35,781 nucleotides of DNA from JBBQVS01 sp038211295 (GCA_038211295.1 JBBQVS010000036.1:1-35781); one strand, 5' to 3'. Positions 22,400 to 31,150 are shown, counted from the stretch's first letter. Numbers and translations: made by a program. The notes: generated by a model from the letters alone, not told the origin.

Positions 22400-23332
22400 T
22401 TAACCTATCCGTTGGGCAAGGGTTATGGGAATCACCACAAACGTGCCTGTGTCTAAACGCAGACGGAGCGCGCGGCTCCGTACACCAGATGGAAAGACCT
22501 GCTCATACGCAAACAAATACTCTATCGTGCCTGTTGCCCCCTCGTGTTCTCCGCCACTCACACGTACCCGCGCCCCCGTTGTCAGCGTCAGGTCTTCTTC
22601 GATTGGTTGCCAATCGCGTTGTATCTCTTCTGGAGAGAAAGAAAGTATCAGTTCAGGTAGTATACTCCAACGCGTGGAAGTAGTCCCTGAAAGTAGGACT
22701 ATTGACCCCTGATGCTGGCGCAACATGTTCAGTACAGGGGGAGCCATCGGTGCGCTACCCAGGCCCTCCGTACACATAATCGTCAGCGCGGGTAGTGTCG
22801 ATTGCGCCAGATCGACATCATGTTCGCTCAATAATTGCAGGAGATCGGTATGCAGGAAGCCCTCGAAATCTTGCAACGAGATGCCGCCCGCCACGATACC
22901 TGTTATACCCGCGAGCAATGCTTGCCGTACCATTGAGAAGGTCAGCGCAGTGGGTACAACGAGAATTGCACCCGGCGAAAGCTGCTGCTGAAGCGTATCA
23001 CCTTGCACGATATTCACCCTGCCCGCGACCTGGTTGCCCGCACCAATCGTACCGCGTATCAAAGCCGCTTGTCCCTCAAGCACAACGCCACCGCGTGATG
23101 TAAGTTCTACGACGCGGCCATACATTCCCGCCGGCACAATCTCGTCGTGCGAACTCTTCGCCACTGCTGTGCGTCGCTCCATGCGTAACACGGGTTGGTC
23201 GGGGGAAACCTCTTGTCCCGCTTCCACAAGCGGCACGCCCCGTACTGGCGACCCACCTTTGTACCCACCAGGCCAACGCTCCCGCCTTACCACCGTCTGC
23301 GCGATTACAGACCACCCAGGCTGATAGGCCAT
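22400..23332 (-). CDS. Uncharacterised protein with KOW-like C-terminus, partner of GlmL-like gene
   Basis: A 310-residue soluble protein with no recognised overall family. Residues about 30-75 contain a beta-rich segment (GVPLVEAGQEVSPDQPVLRME) that looks like a barrel-sandwich or lipoyl-like fold. The middle (about 120-215) is alternating hydrophobic alpha/beta. Residues about 250-300 carry a KOW-like SH3 barrel (TTGARVRVSGGEHEGATGTIEYL). It lies 34 bases after the GlmL-like ATPase gene, so the two share an operon. A role as substrate, adaptor or nucleic acid-contacting partner of the ATPase is possible. No catalytic motif is evident. Confidence 0.7.
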   Translation of the reverse strand: MAYQPGWSVIAQTVVRRERWPGGYKGGSPVRGVPLVEAGQEVSPDQPVLRMERRTAVAKSSHDEIVPAGMYGRVVELTSRGGVVLEGQAALIRGTIGAGNQVAGRVNIVQGDTLQQQLSPGAILVVPTALTFSMVRQALLAGITGIVAGGISLQDFEGFLHTDLLQLLSEHDVDLAQSTLPALTIMCTEGLGSAPMAPPVLNMLRQHQGSIVLLSGTTSTRWSILPELILSFSPEEIQRDWQPIEEDLTLTTGARVRVSGGEHEGATGTIEYLFAYEQVFPSGVRSRALRLRLDTGTFVVIPITLAQRIG

Positions 23333-23366
23333 CGCTACACTCTCCTATCTCTTCCTCACATGGTTC

Positions 23367-25211
23367 CTACAATGCTCCCATTGCCTGCGTCCATTGCATG
23401 ACGCGTGCCTGCCGCTCTGCCTCGTCTGTTGGCAGAGCCAGGGGACGTCCGCGTGCGTCGATAATCAGGCCAACAAGCCCACCATCGATCTCTTCGGCGG
23501 CACGCGCACGCTCACCAGGGCCAAGCCCCACATCAACCGTTGGCGCGGGAAAGAGCGTGAGCAGGGCCTGCTCGTTTGTTCGCAAGGGAATAACTTCAAT
23601 CGTACCAGCGATAACGTCCACCTTGTGCTGTCGTCCGTTGCTATACTCAACCCGCACGGTGAGCGCAACCTGTCCTGCCTGTAGCTGCCCATAGGGAACA
23701 ACACAAGTGCCAAGACGGTGCGTTACGGCATCATTTTCGTTGACCTGCACGGCTGTGATTGGTGCTACCGTTGCAACCGCCCCAAGCTGCGAAATGAGCA
23801 TGGTCTTGTCCAGCACGAGCGATGTGACGCCGCGCGGTTGAAGCGCGTCAAGCAACATCAAAGCCACCTGCCCATATTTGGGCGCGTGGGCGAGAATACC
23901 GCCTGTTGCCAGAATCAGGTCAGCGTCGGGCCACTCAGCCGCGCTCTTCTTTGCCATCTCGACTGTCAAAATCATAGCCTCCCGCGCGAACGCGTGGCTG
24001 ACCTGCAACTCGCGCGTGCTGGTCGGCAGAATGTGCGGGTTCGCGATGCGGTTGATCGCGAACTGGCGTAGCTCGTCCTCCGTGATTGAGAAAGGGAGCC
24101 AACGTGCGATACGCTGTGGCCCCGCCTGTTGTAGTACGGAACCAACACCAGAGGCAACACCAATACCTGTGTTCACATTGGGGACAAATTCGCCCTGTTC
24201 GCCCGCGAGCATAACCGTTGTTGTCGCGCCACCAACATCAATCGCGGTAACGTTCATTGCGTAGTGTTGCGCCAGAAAACGCACTAGACTACTCAGCGAT
24301 GTCGCGGTTGCGACTGGTTCGGCACTTGACCATGCCTGTAGGCGATCATACCCCCCTAGATGCTGCATGATTGTGCGCTCGTGCAGGGTGCCAACGGCGA
24401 TACTGATTGAACCAAGTTGTGCATGTGAGACAAGCGAGTCAACCCGCGTCACATCGGCGACTCCGTACAACATCCGCCGAACCGCCTCTATATATTGAGA
24501 CGCGCCCGCATAAAGAACGGCGCATGAGGGCGCATTCTCGCTTGACCCGTACCGCTCCTGTCGATCTTTCGCGCTGTTGACCAGTAATTGACATGCTTCT
24601 TGTAAAGGCGTGGGGCCGGCTGGCCCATCGGCTGTTCCCACAATGAGGGCGGCCTGTGGCTGAATTTCGCGCATATGCCCAAGCTGTCGCTCCCATTCCA
24701 GCGTGAGCCGTTCTTGCGTCCAACCACTCGCGTTTTGTGCCTGTCCCGCTCCAACTGAAACAGGGCTAGCCGAGGTTGCCATGACAAATGAGGGCGATGG
24801 GATGGCGTGCGTTTCGGCATAAAGACCCGATACCGCCTGCTCCGCAAGTGCCTCCAATGTGGGGTCTACCGCTCCCAACACAACAAGTTGAATTGGTTCA
24901 CCCGCGCTTGTGGTCGCGATAAACGCATCGACGCCGTCGCCACTATCTTCCTCCGGCATGATGATGTTACCCTGCGAGATAAATTGTCGCCCGGTAATCT
25001 GCTCAATGACATTCACCGCTTCAATAATCCCCTGTGTAATGTTGTTTTGCGGTGGCAGAGCCGTTGACGGTGCCTCGCCGCGTGCCATGAGACGATACTG
25101 GCCCTCGACAAGTCCCAGAAGCGAGACTTTGGTAAAGACCGTGCCACAATCTGCAACTAACAATGAGTTGGCAGAAGCCATGTTCTGGTTCTGTGTTTGT
25201 TCGCTTTGCAT
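23367..25211 (-). CDS. GlmL/MutL-family ASKHA ATPase
   Basis: A 614-residue protein matching the glutamate mutase L (MutL/GlmL) family of actin/Hsp70-fold ATPases. It has the phosphate-1 loop LLVADCGTVFTK (17-28), the phosphate-2 loop IDVGGATTTVML (324-335), the adenosine-type motif LATGGILAHAPKYGQ (about 434-448) and a conserved LLDALQPRGVTSLVLDKTMLISQLGA segment. Known relatives reactivate or protect B12 enzymes, but no mutase is encoded nearby. It is longer than typical GlmL (about 460), with an extra C-terminal region of about 130 residues. ATG at 25211 is preceded by GGGAG. It is the middle gene of a three-gene operon, 70 bases after the zinc-ribbon gene. Confidence 0.82.
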   Translation of the reverse strand: MQSEQTQNQNMASANSLLVADCGTVFTKVSLLGLVEGQYRLMARGEAPSTALPPQNNITQGIIEAVNVIEQITGRQFISQGNIIMPEEDSGDGVDAFIATTSAGEPIQLVVLGAVDPTLEALAEQAVSGLYAETHAIPSPSFVMATSASPVSVGAGQAQNASGWTQERLTLEWERQLGHMREIQPQAALIVGTADGPAGPTPLQEACQLLVNSAKDRQERYGSSENAPSCAVLYAGASQYIEAVRRMLYGVADVTRVDSLVSHAQLGSISIAVGTLHERTIMQHLGGYDRLQAWSSAEPVATATSLSSLVRFLAQHYAMNVTAIDVGGATTTVMLAGEQGEFVPNVNTGIGVASGVGSVLQQAGPQRIARWLPFSITEDELRQFAINRIANPHILPTSTRELQVSHAFAREAMILTVEMAKKSAAEWPDADLILATGGILAHAPKYGQVALMLLDALQPRGVTSLVLDKTMLISQLGAVATVAPITAVQVNENDAVTHRLGTCVVPYGQLQAGQVALTVRVEYSNGRQHKVDVIAGTIEVIPLRTNEQALLTLFPAPTVDVGLGPGERARAAEEIDGGLVGLIIDARGRPLALPTDEAERQARVMQWTQAMGAL

Positions 25212-25281
25212 GTTTTGCTCCCGCCCGTCCTCTAAGTGAGGTTACGTGTCTCTCTTTACAATGCCTGTGAGTATACTGTAC

Positions 25282-26838
25282 TTATCGGAAAAAGAAACTG
25301 CGAATAGCCTCGAAAATTCCGCCTTTTTTCGCTGGTTTTTGGGTGTTGTCCTGTCCAAATCCCTGTCCCATATTTTGTGAACTTTGCCCCTGATTTTGCG
25401 TGAGCATGGTCGAGCCAGCCAGATTGGGATAGCCCCCCGGCATAGGTTGGGGATTATTGGGATAGCTTTGCCCATAGTTTTGCGTTCCAGGTTGGCCCTG
25501 CGCGTATCTCTGCGCCTCCGATATGCCGGGCATTCCAGGCATTGGTTGCGGTACGTTGTTGTACTGCGCTGGATTTCCCATCGGCTGTCCCGCAGGAGTT
25601 GTTGGCGCAGGATAACCCTGCTGCTGCCCAGGATATTGTGGGGCGTTCGACGCGACGCCGAGCATGGATGAGAAGACGTTTGCGGCAACTTCGCTGCCCT
25701 CGTTCGCCCCGACCTCGCCACGCGGACGACTGGGAACACGCATGTTGTCTATACGAGGCGATATATCATAAGTGTTGGGCGCGTTGTTAAAGCCATTGTA
25801 CCCATTATTTTGTGGCCCACCCAATGCCCCTTGCTGTGAGTCCGCCGAGCGCAACCATTCGGGAAGCGCATTCACGTCGATGAGCGACCCCATAGATAGA
25901 GTGCCGCCCTGACCCTGAGAAGACGCATTTGCGTTTGATGCTGGCGGGTAGTTCTGCTGTAATGGTTGCTGTTGTGCGTTCTGCCAGGGTTGCGCCGCAG
26001 GGGGCTGCTGCGGCTGCTGCCAGGAAGCCTGTTGCGACGGGGGAGCCAGCGGACTGCGCTGCTCCTGCCCGTCACGCAACCACGATGGCATAGAATTCAC
26101 ATCAAGCAGCGAAGAGGCCGAGAAGCTCTGCTGACCCGTGGGGCCATAAGGCGATTGCGGTGGCGATTGCGGCTGAACGGGTTGCGCGGGGGATGGTTGC
26201 AGCGGTGGCATCGCGCTCTGTCCACCCTCACGCATCCATTGTGGCAACGACTGCTGGTCGATGAGCTGCTGGGCAGCAAAGCCTTGCACGGGTGGCTGCG
26301 GTGCGGTTGGCTGTTGAAGTGGTGTAGGTTGCTGCGTCGAGGGCTGCATCGTCTTCATCCAAGCTGGCATGAACTCCGGCTGCACCAGGCTCGCGCCAGA
26401 AATGCTTTGCTGCGGGCCTTGCGGCTTCTCTGGTTGCATCCACGAGGGAAGCGCGTTTGGATCGATCAGCGAGTTCGCGGAAATGTTTCGCGCGGCACTA
26501 TCATCGGTATTGGGAGAAGGGAACGCAGATGAGCGCAAGGACGGATACTGATTAGAGTCGCGTTCGCTTTGTGGAGGCCGATTGGCCTGCATCCAGCTTG
26601 GTATTTTCTCCTCGTCCACCATGTCTTCACGCGAGAAGTTCTTGGGCGGCGCGGCAGGATGGTCGCCAGCACGCAAAGACTCTAGCCACGCCGGTAGCAC
26701 AGGTGCGCTCGGCTGACTGGCCTGTGGGCCAAAGCCGCTTTCGTTTCTGCCTGTAGGCGCAGGCAATGTTGCCATACAATTCTGGCAGTTCTTGATAGTA
26801 TCTGGGTTGATTGTCCCACAATTACTACACTTAATCAC
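25282..26838 (-). CDS. Zinc-ribbon protein with seven P-x-W-[LM] repeats in a disordered region
   Basis: A 518-residue protein: an N-terminal zinc ribbon (C4, C7, C18, C21), then a long Pro/Gln/Ser/Asn-rich, probably disordered region. Seven short motifs stand out, with Trp at residues 51, 82, 133, 160, 201, 253 and 328, each in P-x-W-[LM]. Five of them have the longer form [SQ]L[IVL][DQ]xxx[LMF]PxW[LM] followed by K/R or Q. The C-terminus after about 495 is basic and then amphipathic (GGIFEAIRSFFFR), suggesting membrane or partner docking. I recognise no family beyond the ribbon. It is the first gene of the operon with the GlmL-like ATPase, for which it could be a multivalent scaffold. Confidence 0.8.
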   Translation of the reverse strand: MIKCSNCGTINPDTIKNCQNCMATLPAPTGRNESGFGPQASQPSAPVLPAWLESLRAGDHPAAPPKNFSREDMVDEEKIPSWMQANRPPQSERDSNQYPSLRSSAFPSPNTDDSAARNISANSLIDPNALPSWMQPEKPQGPQQSISGASLVQPEFMPAWMKTMQPSTQQPTPLQQPTAPQPPVQGFAAQQLIDQQSLPQWMREGGQSAMPPLQPSPAQPVQPQSPPQSPYGPTGQQSFSASSLLDVNSMPSWLRDGQEQRSPLAPPSQQASWQQPQQPPAAQPWQNAQQQPLQQNYPPASNANASSQGQGGTLSMGSLIDVNALPEWLRSADSQQGALGGPQNNGYNGFNNAPNTYDISPRIDNMRVPSRPRGEVGANEGSEVAANVFSSMLGVASNAPQYPGQQQGYPAPTTPAGQPMGNPAQYNNVPQPMPGMPGISEAQRYAQGQPGTQNYGQSYPNNPQPMPGGYPNLAGSTMLTQNQGQSSQNMGQGFGQDNTQKPAKKGGIFEAIRSFFFR

Positions 26839-27045
26839 GTTTGCTCCTCGCTTTCACCAATTTTCGACTCATAGCAGATACTCCACTGTGATTGACTGGG
26901 GCAGCAGTCCGAATGGCACAAAGTGTAGCATTCTTTTCACAGATTGACAACAATGTTACTTACACGTCAAAACATGTTTATATGATACAATATAGAGAAT
27001 ATTTCCGCCCCGAAAGTACTATCGCAATGAGCGCAGGAGCTTACT

Positions 27046-27513
27046 ATGAACGAGCCGAACAAGGACACCACCCAGAAACAGGATAGTAAAAGATCACCGT
27101 TCATACTGCGTCTCACTCTTCCACTTCCGCCCAGCATCAACGAGCAGTATGCTACAGTCGAGGGGCATCGCGTCAGTACAGTTGTCGCGCGTCGTTTCAA
27201 GCAACAGGTGCGAGACATTCTCCGCACGCTTGAACGACAAGGACTTATCAATGACGAACTACGGAATACGTTTCAACAAAACTATCTAGCACTCTTCCTC
27301 GACTTTTACTTTACAACGCCTCTCAAACGTGACCTCGATGGCGGCCTCAAAATCACGCAGGACGCCCTGTGTGATGGACTGGACATCAACGATAATCGCG
27401 TTGTAGACATTCACCTCAGCAAACATATCGACCCACTCCACCCGCACCTCTACGTCGAGATCGAAGCCATAAGCGACTGGCAGTTCGATCAGGAGTACGA
27501 CGTACTTTCCTGA
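27046..27513 (+). CDS. RusA-family Holliday junction resolvase
   Basis: A 155-residue protein of the RusA family, which cuts Holliday junctions as a homodimer with Mg2+. The conserved acidic cluster is KRDLDGGLKITQDALCDGLDINDNRV: D96, D98 and D116 match RusA D70, D72 and D91, and K102 matches K76. Length is a little above E. coli RusA (120) because of an N-terminal polar tail. ATG at 27046 follows CAGGAG. RusA genes are often prophage-borne, but no other phage gene is near, so here it looks like a chromosomal copy. No LexA-type box is evident upstream. Confidence 0.9.
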   Translation: MNEPNKDTTQKQDSKRSPFILRLTLPLPPSINEQYATVEGHRVSTVVARRFKQQVRDILRTLERQGLINDELRNTFQQNYLALFLDFYFTTPLKRDLDGGLKITQDALCDGLDINDNRVVDIHLSKHIDPLHPHLYVEIEAISDWQFDQEYDVLS

Positions 27514-27681
27514 ACATTACTTTTGACTCCGTAGCATAGCGAAATTCTACGCGTTCGTGTATAGTAGCATAGAGTAGAGGCAAGCTTACCATGCTAAAAA
27601 CTGTACCTTCTCTACAATAGAACTCTGTTTCTCTTCGTTCTGTAACAAAACACCACATGATTCCTATGAGGTAGCAATTTT

Positions 27682-28536
27682 ATGTCATTGTTGCGATTTT
27701 CTGAGGCGGCACGGGTACGGCAGCGAACCCTGCCTGGCCTGTTGCTGAGTAGCGGCGTCGCGCTACTGGCTTATCGGAGACGCTCGCTTAACAGAAGTGG
27801 GGTAGTGGGAGCTGTTATTACGGGAACGGCTACCGTTGGTCTCGGTGGCTGGGCGTGGGGGTTATCGCTGATCTTCTTTTTTATTTCGTCAAGTCTGCTC
27901 TCACATTTTCGGGAGCGCGACAAGGCTACTCTTGCAGAGGATAAGTTCAGCAAAGGTTCCGAACGCGATATTTGGCAGGTCATGGCGAACGGGGGCGTCG
28001 CGACACTGCTAGCGTTCGGCTATCAACTCGGTGCATCCCCCGTACTACGCGATGCGTGCGAGGCGGGATATGTTGGCGCGTTCGCGACGGCGACGGCGGA
28101 TACCTGGGCAACGGAACTTGGCACGCTCAGCACGTCGGCACCACGCCTGATTACCACAGGGAAACGCACAACGCCCGGCACCTCTGGCGGTATCACGCCC
28201 CTGGGAACAGGAGTCGCGGCTGTCGGCGCGGCGGCACTGGGACTCTTCTACGCTCTCTTGCGTGGACAGCGTCATCTGCGCCTTACGTTGCTTGCCCTGT
28301 TAAGTGGACTCGCGGGTAGCCTGTTCGATAGTCTTCTGGGCGCGACGGTACAGGCCATGTATTATTGCCCGACCTGCGAGAAAGAGACCGAGCGACATGT
28401 CCATAATTGCGGCACACCGACCCTGCCATTGCGCGGCATCGCATGGCTAAATAACGACGCCGTAAACTTTCTCGCGACCCTCTGCGGCGCGATAGTTGCG
28501 ATGGTCATAAATAGTGTGGTTGGGAAAAGGCGATAG
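27682..28536 (+). CDS. DUF92-family integral membrane protein
   Basis: A 284-residue polytopic membrane protein of the DUF92 family. Typical features are LNRSGVVGAVITGTATVGLGGWAW, LSHFRERDK near the end of the second helix, QVMANGGVATLLA, AFATATADTWATELG and TSGGITPLGTGVAAVGA. Plant homologue VTE6 is a phytyl-phosphate kinase; bacterial members are mostly uncharacterised and may phosphorylate prenyl alcohols. The CPTCEKETERHVHNCG segment in a loop holds three Cys and two His, a possible metal site. ATG at 27682 with GAGGT about 10 bases upstream. Transcribed alone; convergent with the methyltransferase gene. Confidence 0.88.
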   Translation: MSLLRFSEAARVRQRTLPGLLLSSGVALLAYRRRSLNRSGVVGAVITGTATVGLGGWAWGLSLIFFFISSSLLSHFRERDKATLAEDKFSKGSERDIWQVMANGGVATLLAFGYQLGASPVLRDACEAGYVGAFATATADTWATELGTLSTSAPRLITTGKRTTPGTSGGITPLGTGVAAVGAAALGLFYALLRGQRHLRLTLLALLSGLAGSLFDSLLGATVQAMYYCPTCEKETERHVHNCGTPTLPLRGIAWLNNDAVNFLATLCGAIVAMVINSVVGKRR

Positions 28537-28612
28537 AGCATACGTGTTTCAAAGTTATGGGTCTTTCTATATTGGTTTTGTGTGTTCTATACAGGAAATA
28601 CATCTTCTGCAA

Positions 28613-28651
28613 GCATCGCTCGTATATGTATATTATATATACGAGCGATGC
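28613..28651. terminator. Bidirectional hairpin between convergent genes
   Basis: A perfect 15-bp stem (GCATCGCTCGTATAT / ATATACGAGCGATGC) with a 9-base AT loop lies between the DUF92 stop and the convergent methyltransferase stop, 7 bases from the latter. It can fold from either strand. There is no T-run, but the upper stem is AT-rich. Confidence 0.75.
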
Positions 28652-28657
28652 GTCAAA

Positions 28658-29467
28658 TCACGTCCTACGTTTCCGCCCTACCACAATCTGGCGTGTTCCC
28701 TTGCCGAGCGGTTTCCAATCGTAGCTCCCATATATTGCTTCGATGCTAAAGCCAGCCGCGAGAAAGAGAAGTTGGAGTTCTCTGGGAAAAAAGACGTGCA
28801 TATCGAGCTTTGTGAGATAGCGTTCGTTCTCGCCTGACTCGAAAAACTTCTCGTGTGTCCATGTGATGTGCTGGTTTTGCTCGATCTGGTCGAACTTGCG
28901 GCTACTGAAAAGCAGCATCGTGAACTGGTCTTCGGGCGACTCGATTTCGTCTTCCAGATAGACGGTTGAGGGACGGTTGAGCGCGTTGCTCAGGTAGTCG
29001 ATATCGGGCAGGAAGGTATCGACGACAAAGCGACCATCGGGTGCCAGATGCTCGAAGGTGGTTTTAAACGTGTCCAGTTGCTGCTCAAGCTCATAGAGGT
29101 GGGCGATAGAGTTGAAGGGTAGAAAAATCAGGTCAAACGCGCCCTTATGTGCTAAGTTGTAGTCGCTCATATCGCCCTCGTGCAGCAGCACGCGCTCCTG
29201 TAGTGCCTCCGACTCGCGGCCCAGTTTGCGCCGATAGGCCGCGAGCATCTCCGACCCGATATCGAGTCCCTCCAGCGCGAAATCGCCGGGGCCGCGCAAC
29301 AGTTCGAGACCAATACGTCCGCTACCACATGCAAGTTCAAGCACGCGACGCGGTGGGTTGCGTAGCACCAGTTCGCGCCAGAACGGGACATCTTGCTGTG
29401 ATTGGCCCTGATACTCAAGGTCGTAATCTTGCACATTCTCGTAATACTCACCCATATCGTAGGGCAT
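28658..29467 (-). CDS. Class I SAM-dependent methyltransferase
   Basis: A 269-residue Rossmann-fold methyltransferase. Motif I is VLELACGSGRIGLELL (about 42-57), the acidic motif II is GLDIGSEML, motif III is EGDMSDYNL, and FDLIFLPFNSIAHL is the post-I strand with the substrate-side loop. This pattern is common in small-molecule methyltransferases. Substrate is unknown. ATG at 29467 follows AAAGGAAA. It is transcribed alone. A divergent promoter region of about 200 bases separates it from the HemA-like gene. Confidence 0.85.
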   Translation of the reverse strand: MPYDMGEYYENVQDYDLEYQGQSQQDVPFWRELVLRNPPRRVLELACGSGRIGLELLRGPGDFALEGLDIGSEMLAAYRRKLGRESEALQERVLLHEGDMSDYNLAHKGAFDLIFLPFNSIAHLYELEQQLDTFKTTFEHLAPDGRFVVDTFLPDIDYLSNALNRPSTVYLEDEIESPEDQFTMLLFSSRKFDQIEQNQHITWTHEKFFESGENERYLTKLDMHVFFPRELQLLFLAAGFSIEAIYGSYDWKPLGKGTRQIVVGRKRRT

Positions 29468-29584
29468 TATGTGTTTCCTTTACAAAAAAATCTCGTAGGA
29501 CGGCAATAACTCCTGCCACTACTAGAGACGCACAAGCGACGGAAACGGTATAGCGGAAAGGCCGTGTGGAGCAGGGCAGGGGCG

Positions 29585-29615
29585 TTGACACAGCGTGGAC
29601 AAAATTTGCTATAGT
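29585..29615 (+). promoter_or_regulatory. Promoter upstream of the HemA-like gene
   Basis: TTGACA (29585-29590), 19-bp spacer and TATAGT (29610-29615). The -35 is perfect and the spacer slightly long. It overlaps the upstream ATG at 29595 of the same frame, supporting translation from 29685. Confidence 0.6.
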
Positions 29616-29684
29616 ATACAAAGAACGGTTCTCGTTCTCACGGGATACATGATATACTCAATAGGTAGCAGAGGAGCACAGGTA

Positions 29685-30107
29685 ATGCAGGACATTGCGC
29701 CAGAGGTGGTATCCATCGCGGATGCCTGCCTCGGTGGTCTCTATGGTCGGTCAGCACTGTTGATTGGGCCAGCAGAGCAACGCGCCCCATATATGACTCT
29801 CCTGCAACGCGCAGGCATGACATACATTTTTCAAGAAGACATACCTTCTCGCGTCTCTTCTCTCTTGTCAAAAGTTCAACTCTTAATCAGTATTCCCGCG
29901 CCAACGGCACTCATGTCTCCACATGAGTCGATGTTGACGGCGGCAACTATCGCGCAGGGATGTGACGGACGCCATACGCCGTTGCTTATCTTTGACCTCG
30001 CGCATTCAACCTCCGTCGAAGAAATCGCGGGTCTGTTGCCTGCCGTGTGCCTTTACACGCCGGAAGACCTGCGCCGCGTCCTGCTACAGGTCGGGGCAAG
30101 CCACTGA
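29685..30107 (+). CDS. HemA-like NAD(P)-binding-domain fragment protein
   Basis: A 140-residue protein whose layout matches the Rossmann domain of glutamyl-tRNA reductase: a helix, then RSALLIGPAEQRAPYMTLLQRAG (strand and Gly-containing loop), SKVQLLISIPAP, LLIFDLAHSTSVEEIAGLLPAV (compare IDIAVPRDIDPEV in HemA) and LYTPEDLRRVL (compare LYDIDDL). The catalytic N-terminal domain with its Cys and the dimerisation domain are absent. The Gly-rich loop is degenerate, so NADPH binding is uncertain. I chose ATG at 29685 because GAGGAG lies upstream; the frame is open 30 codons further but a promoter occupies that stretch. It precedes ispH by 145 bases. The similarity is remote. Confidence 0.6.
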   Translation: MQDIAPEVVSIADACLGGLYGRSALLIGPAEQRAPYMTLLQRAGMTYIFQEDIPSRVSSLLSKVQLLISIPAPTALMSPHESMLTAATIAQGCDGRHTPLLIFDLAHSTSVEEIAGLLPAVCLYTPEDLRRVLLQVGASH

Positions 30108-30146
30108 GTCAAAACAACCTCACGAAATGGCGAGCGCGTGAGGCAA

Positions 30147-30180
30147 AGCATGACGGGCGGGGACTTGCTCCCGTCATGCT
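30147..30180. repeat. Palindromic repeat upstream of ispH
   Basis: A perfect 11-bp inverted repeat (AGCATGACGGG / CCCGTCATGCT) around a 12-base GC-rich loop. It shares AGCATGACG with the outer arm at 22139 and the GTCATG end with the repeat at 5220-5246. It may end transcription of the HemA-like gene. Confidence 0.65.
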
Positions 30181-30252
30181 ACGGTAAGCACCTCTTGATA
30201 TGTATGATACAGTAGAAAGAAATAGCTATGTTTGATATAGAGGGTTTTTCCA

Positions 30253-31134
30253 ATGGAAGTTATAAAAATATCGCCGCGTGGCTACTGCTACGGCGTCGTT
30301 GATGCTTTACAGATCGCACGTCAGGCCGCGAAGGATACCACCTTGCCGCGTCCTATCTATATTATTGGACAGATTATTCACAACCGTCACGCTATCAATG
30401 ACCTGACCGCGCTAGGTATTACAACGCTCGACGGCCCCGATAGAGCCAGCATTTTAGAGCAGGTACAGGAAGGAACGGTTATCTTTACAGCGCATGGCGT
30501 CTCACCGCTTGTCAAGCAACGCGCACAAGAGCGGGGCCTACACTGTATTGACGCGACCTGTCCCGATGTCACCGTCACGCATGATCTTGTGCTCAAGCTG
30601 GTCGCGCAAGGTTACTATATTCTCTATATTGGCAAAAAAGGCCATCCAGAGCCAGAGGGCGTCATGGGCGAAGTGCCGGGCCACATCAGCCTGATCGAGA
30701 CCGAGGCCGATGTAGACGCGCTCACCCTCACCCCCGAACAGTTACAACTGCTCGCCGTATCCACACAAACAACGCTTTCAAAATGGGACACGAACCGCGT
30801 CATTCAATATATTCGCAGAAAGTACCCACAGGCCGAGGTGCATGTGGATATCTGCGCCGCCACGCAGACGCGGCAAGAAGCTGTCGCGGAACAGGCGAAG
30901 GGTGCTGACCTCACAATCGTGGTTGGCGATCCCAAAAGCAACAATACCAATCGGCTCGTGCAGGTCTCGGAAGAGTTAGCGCACGTTCCCGCCATCCGTA
31001 TTGAAGACCTCTCGCAGCTCAATCTCGATCTTCTGAAGGGGAAAAAGCGTATAGCGGTAACTGCCGGTGCCTCAACGCCAAGCCAGCTCACACGCGAGGT
31101 TATCCGCTATCTGGAGCAATATCAGGAGCAATAG
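30253..31134 (+). CDS. ispH: 4-hydroxy-3-methylbut-2-enyl diphosphate reductase
   Basis: A 293-residue IspH (LytB), the final enzyme of the MEP isoprenoid pathway, which makes IPP and DMAPP using a 4Fe-4S cluster. Cluster Cys residues are C12 (RGYCYGV), C103 (DATCPDV) and C201 (DICAATQTRQ). Active-site residues H43 (IIHN), H81 (AHGV), H131 and E133 (GHPEPEG) are in place, and DPKSNNTNRL is the substrate loop. Start at ATG 30253 has only a weak site (GAGGG). The next gene starts 17 bases after the stop, so they are co-transcribed. Confidence 0.96.
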   Translation: MEVIKISPRGYCYGVVDALQIARQAAKDTTLPRPIYIIGQIIHNRHAINDLTALGITTLDGPDRASILEQVQEGTVIFTAHGVSPLVKQRAQERGLHCIDATCPDVTVTHDLVLKLVAQGYYILYIGKKGHPEPEGVMGEVPGHISLIETEADVDALTLTPEQLQLLAVSTQTTLSKWDTNRVIQYIRRKYPQAEVHVDICAATQTRQEAVAEQAKGADLTIVVGDPKSNNTNRLVQVSEELAHVPAIRIEDLSQLNLDLLKGKKRIAVTAGASTPSQLTREVIRYLEQYQEQ

Positions 31135-31150
31135 CGAGGACGTGACGAAG

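Noticed and set aside
27046..27513. RusA gene as evidence of a prophage.
   Set aside because: No other phage structural, replication or integrase gene is present nearby.
29595..29684. N-terminal extension of the HemA-like protein from an ATG at 29595.
   Set aside because: A TTGACA...TATAGT promoter spans this ATG, while ATG 29685 has GAGGAG upstream.
31067..31150. N-terminal extension of the large helicase-associated protein.
   Set aside because: It lies inside ispH in another frame; ATG 31151 has a plausible ribosome-binding site.
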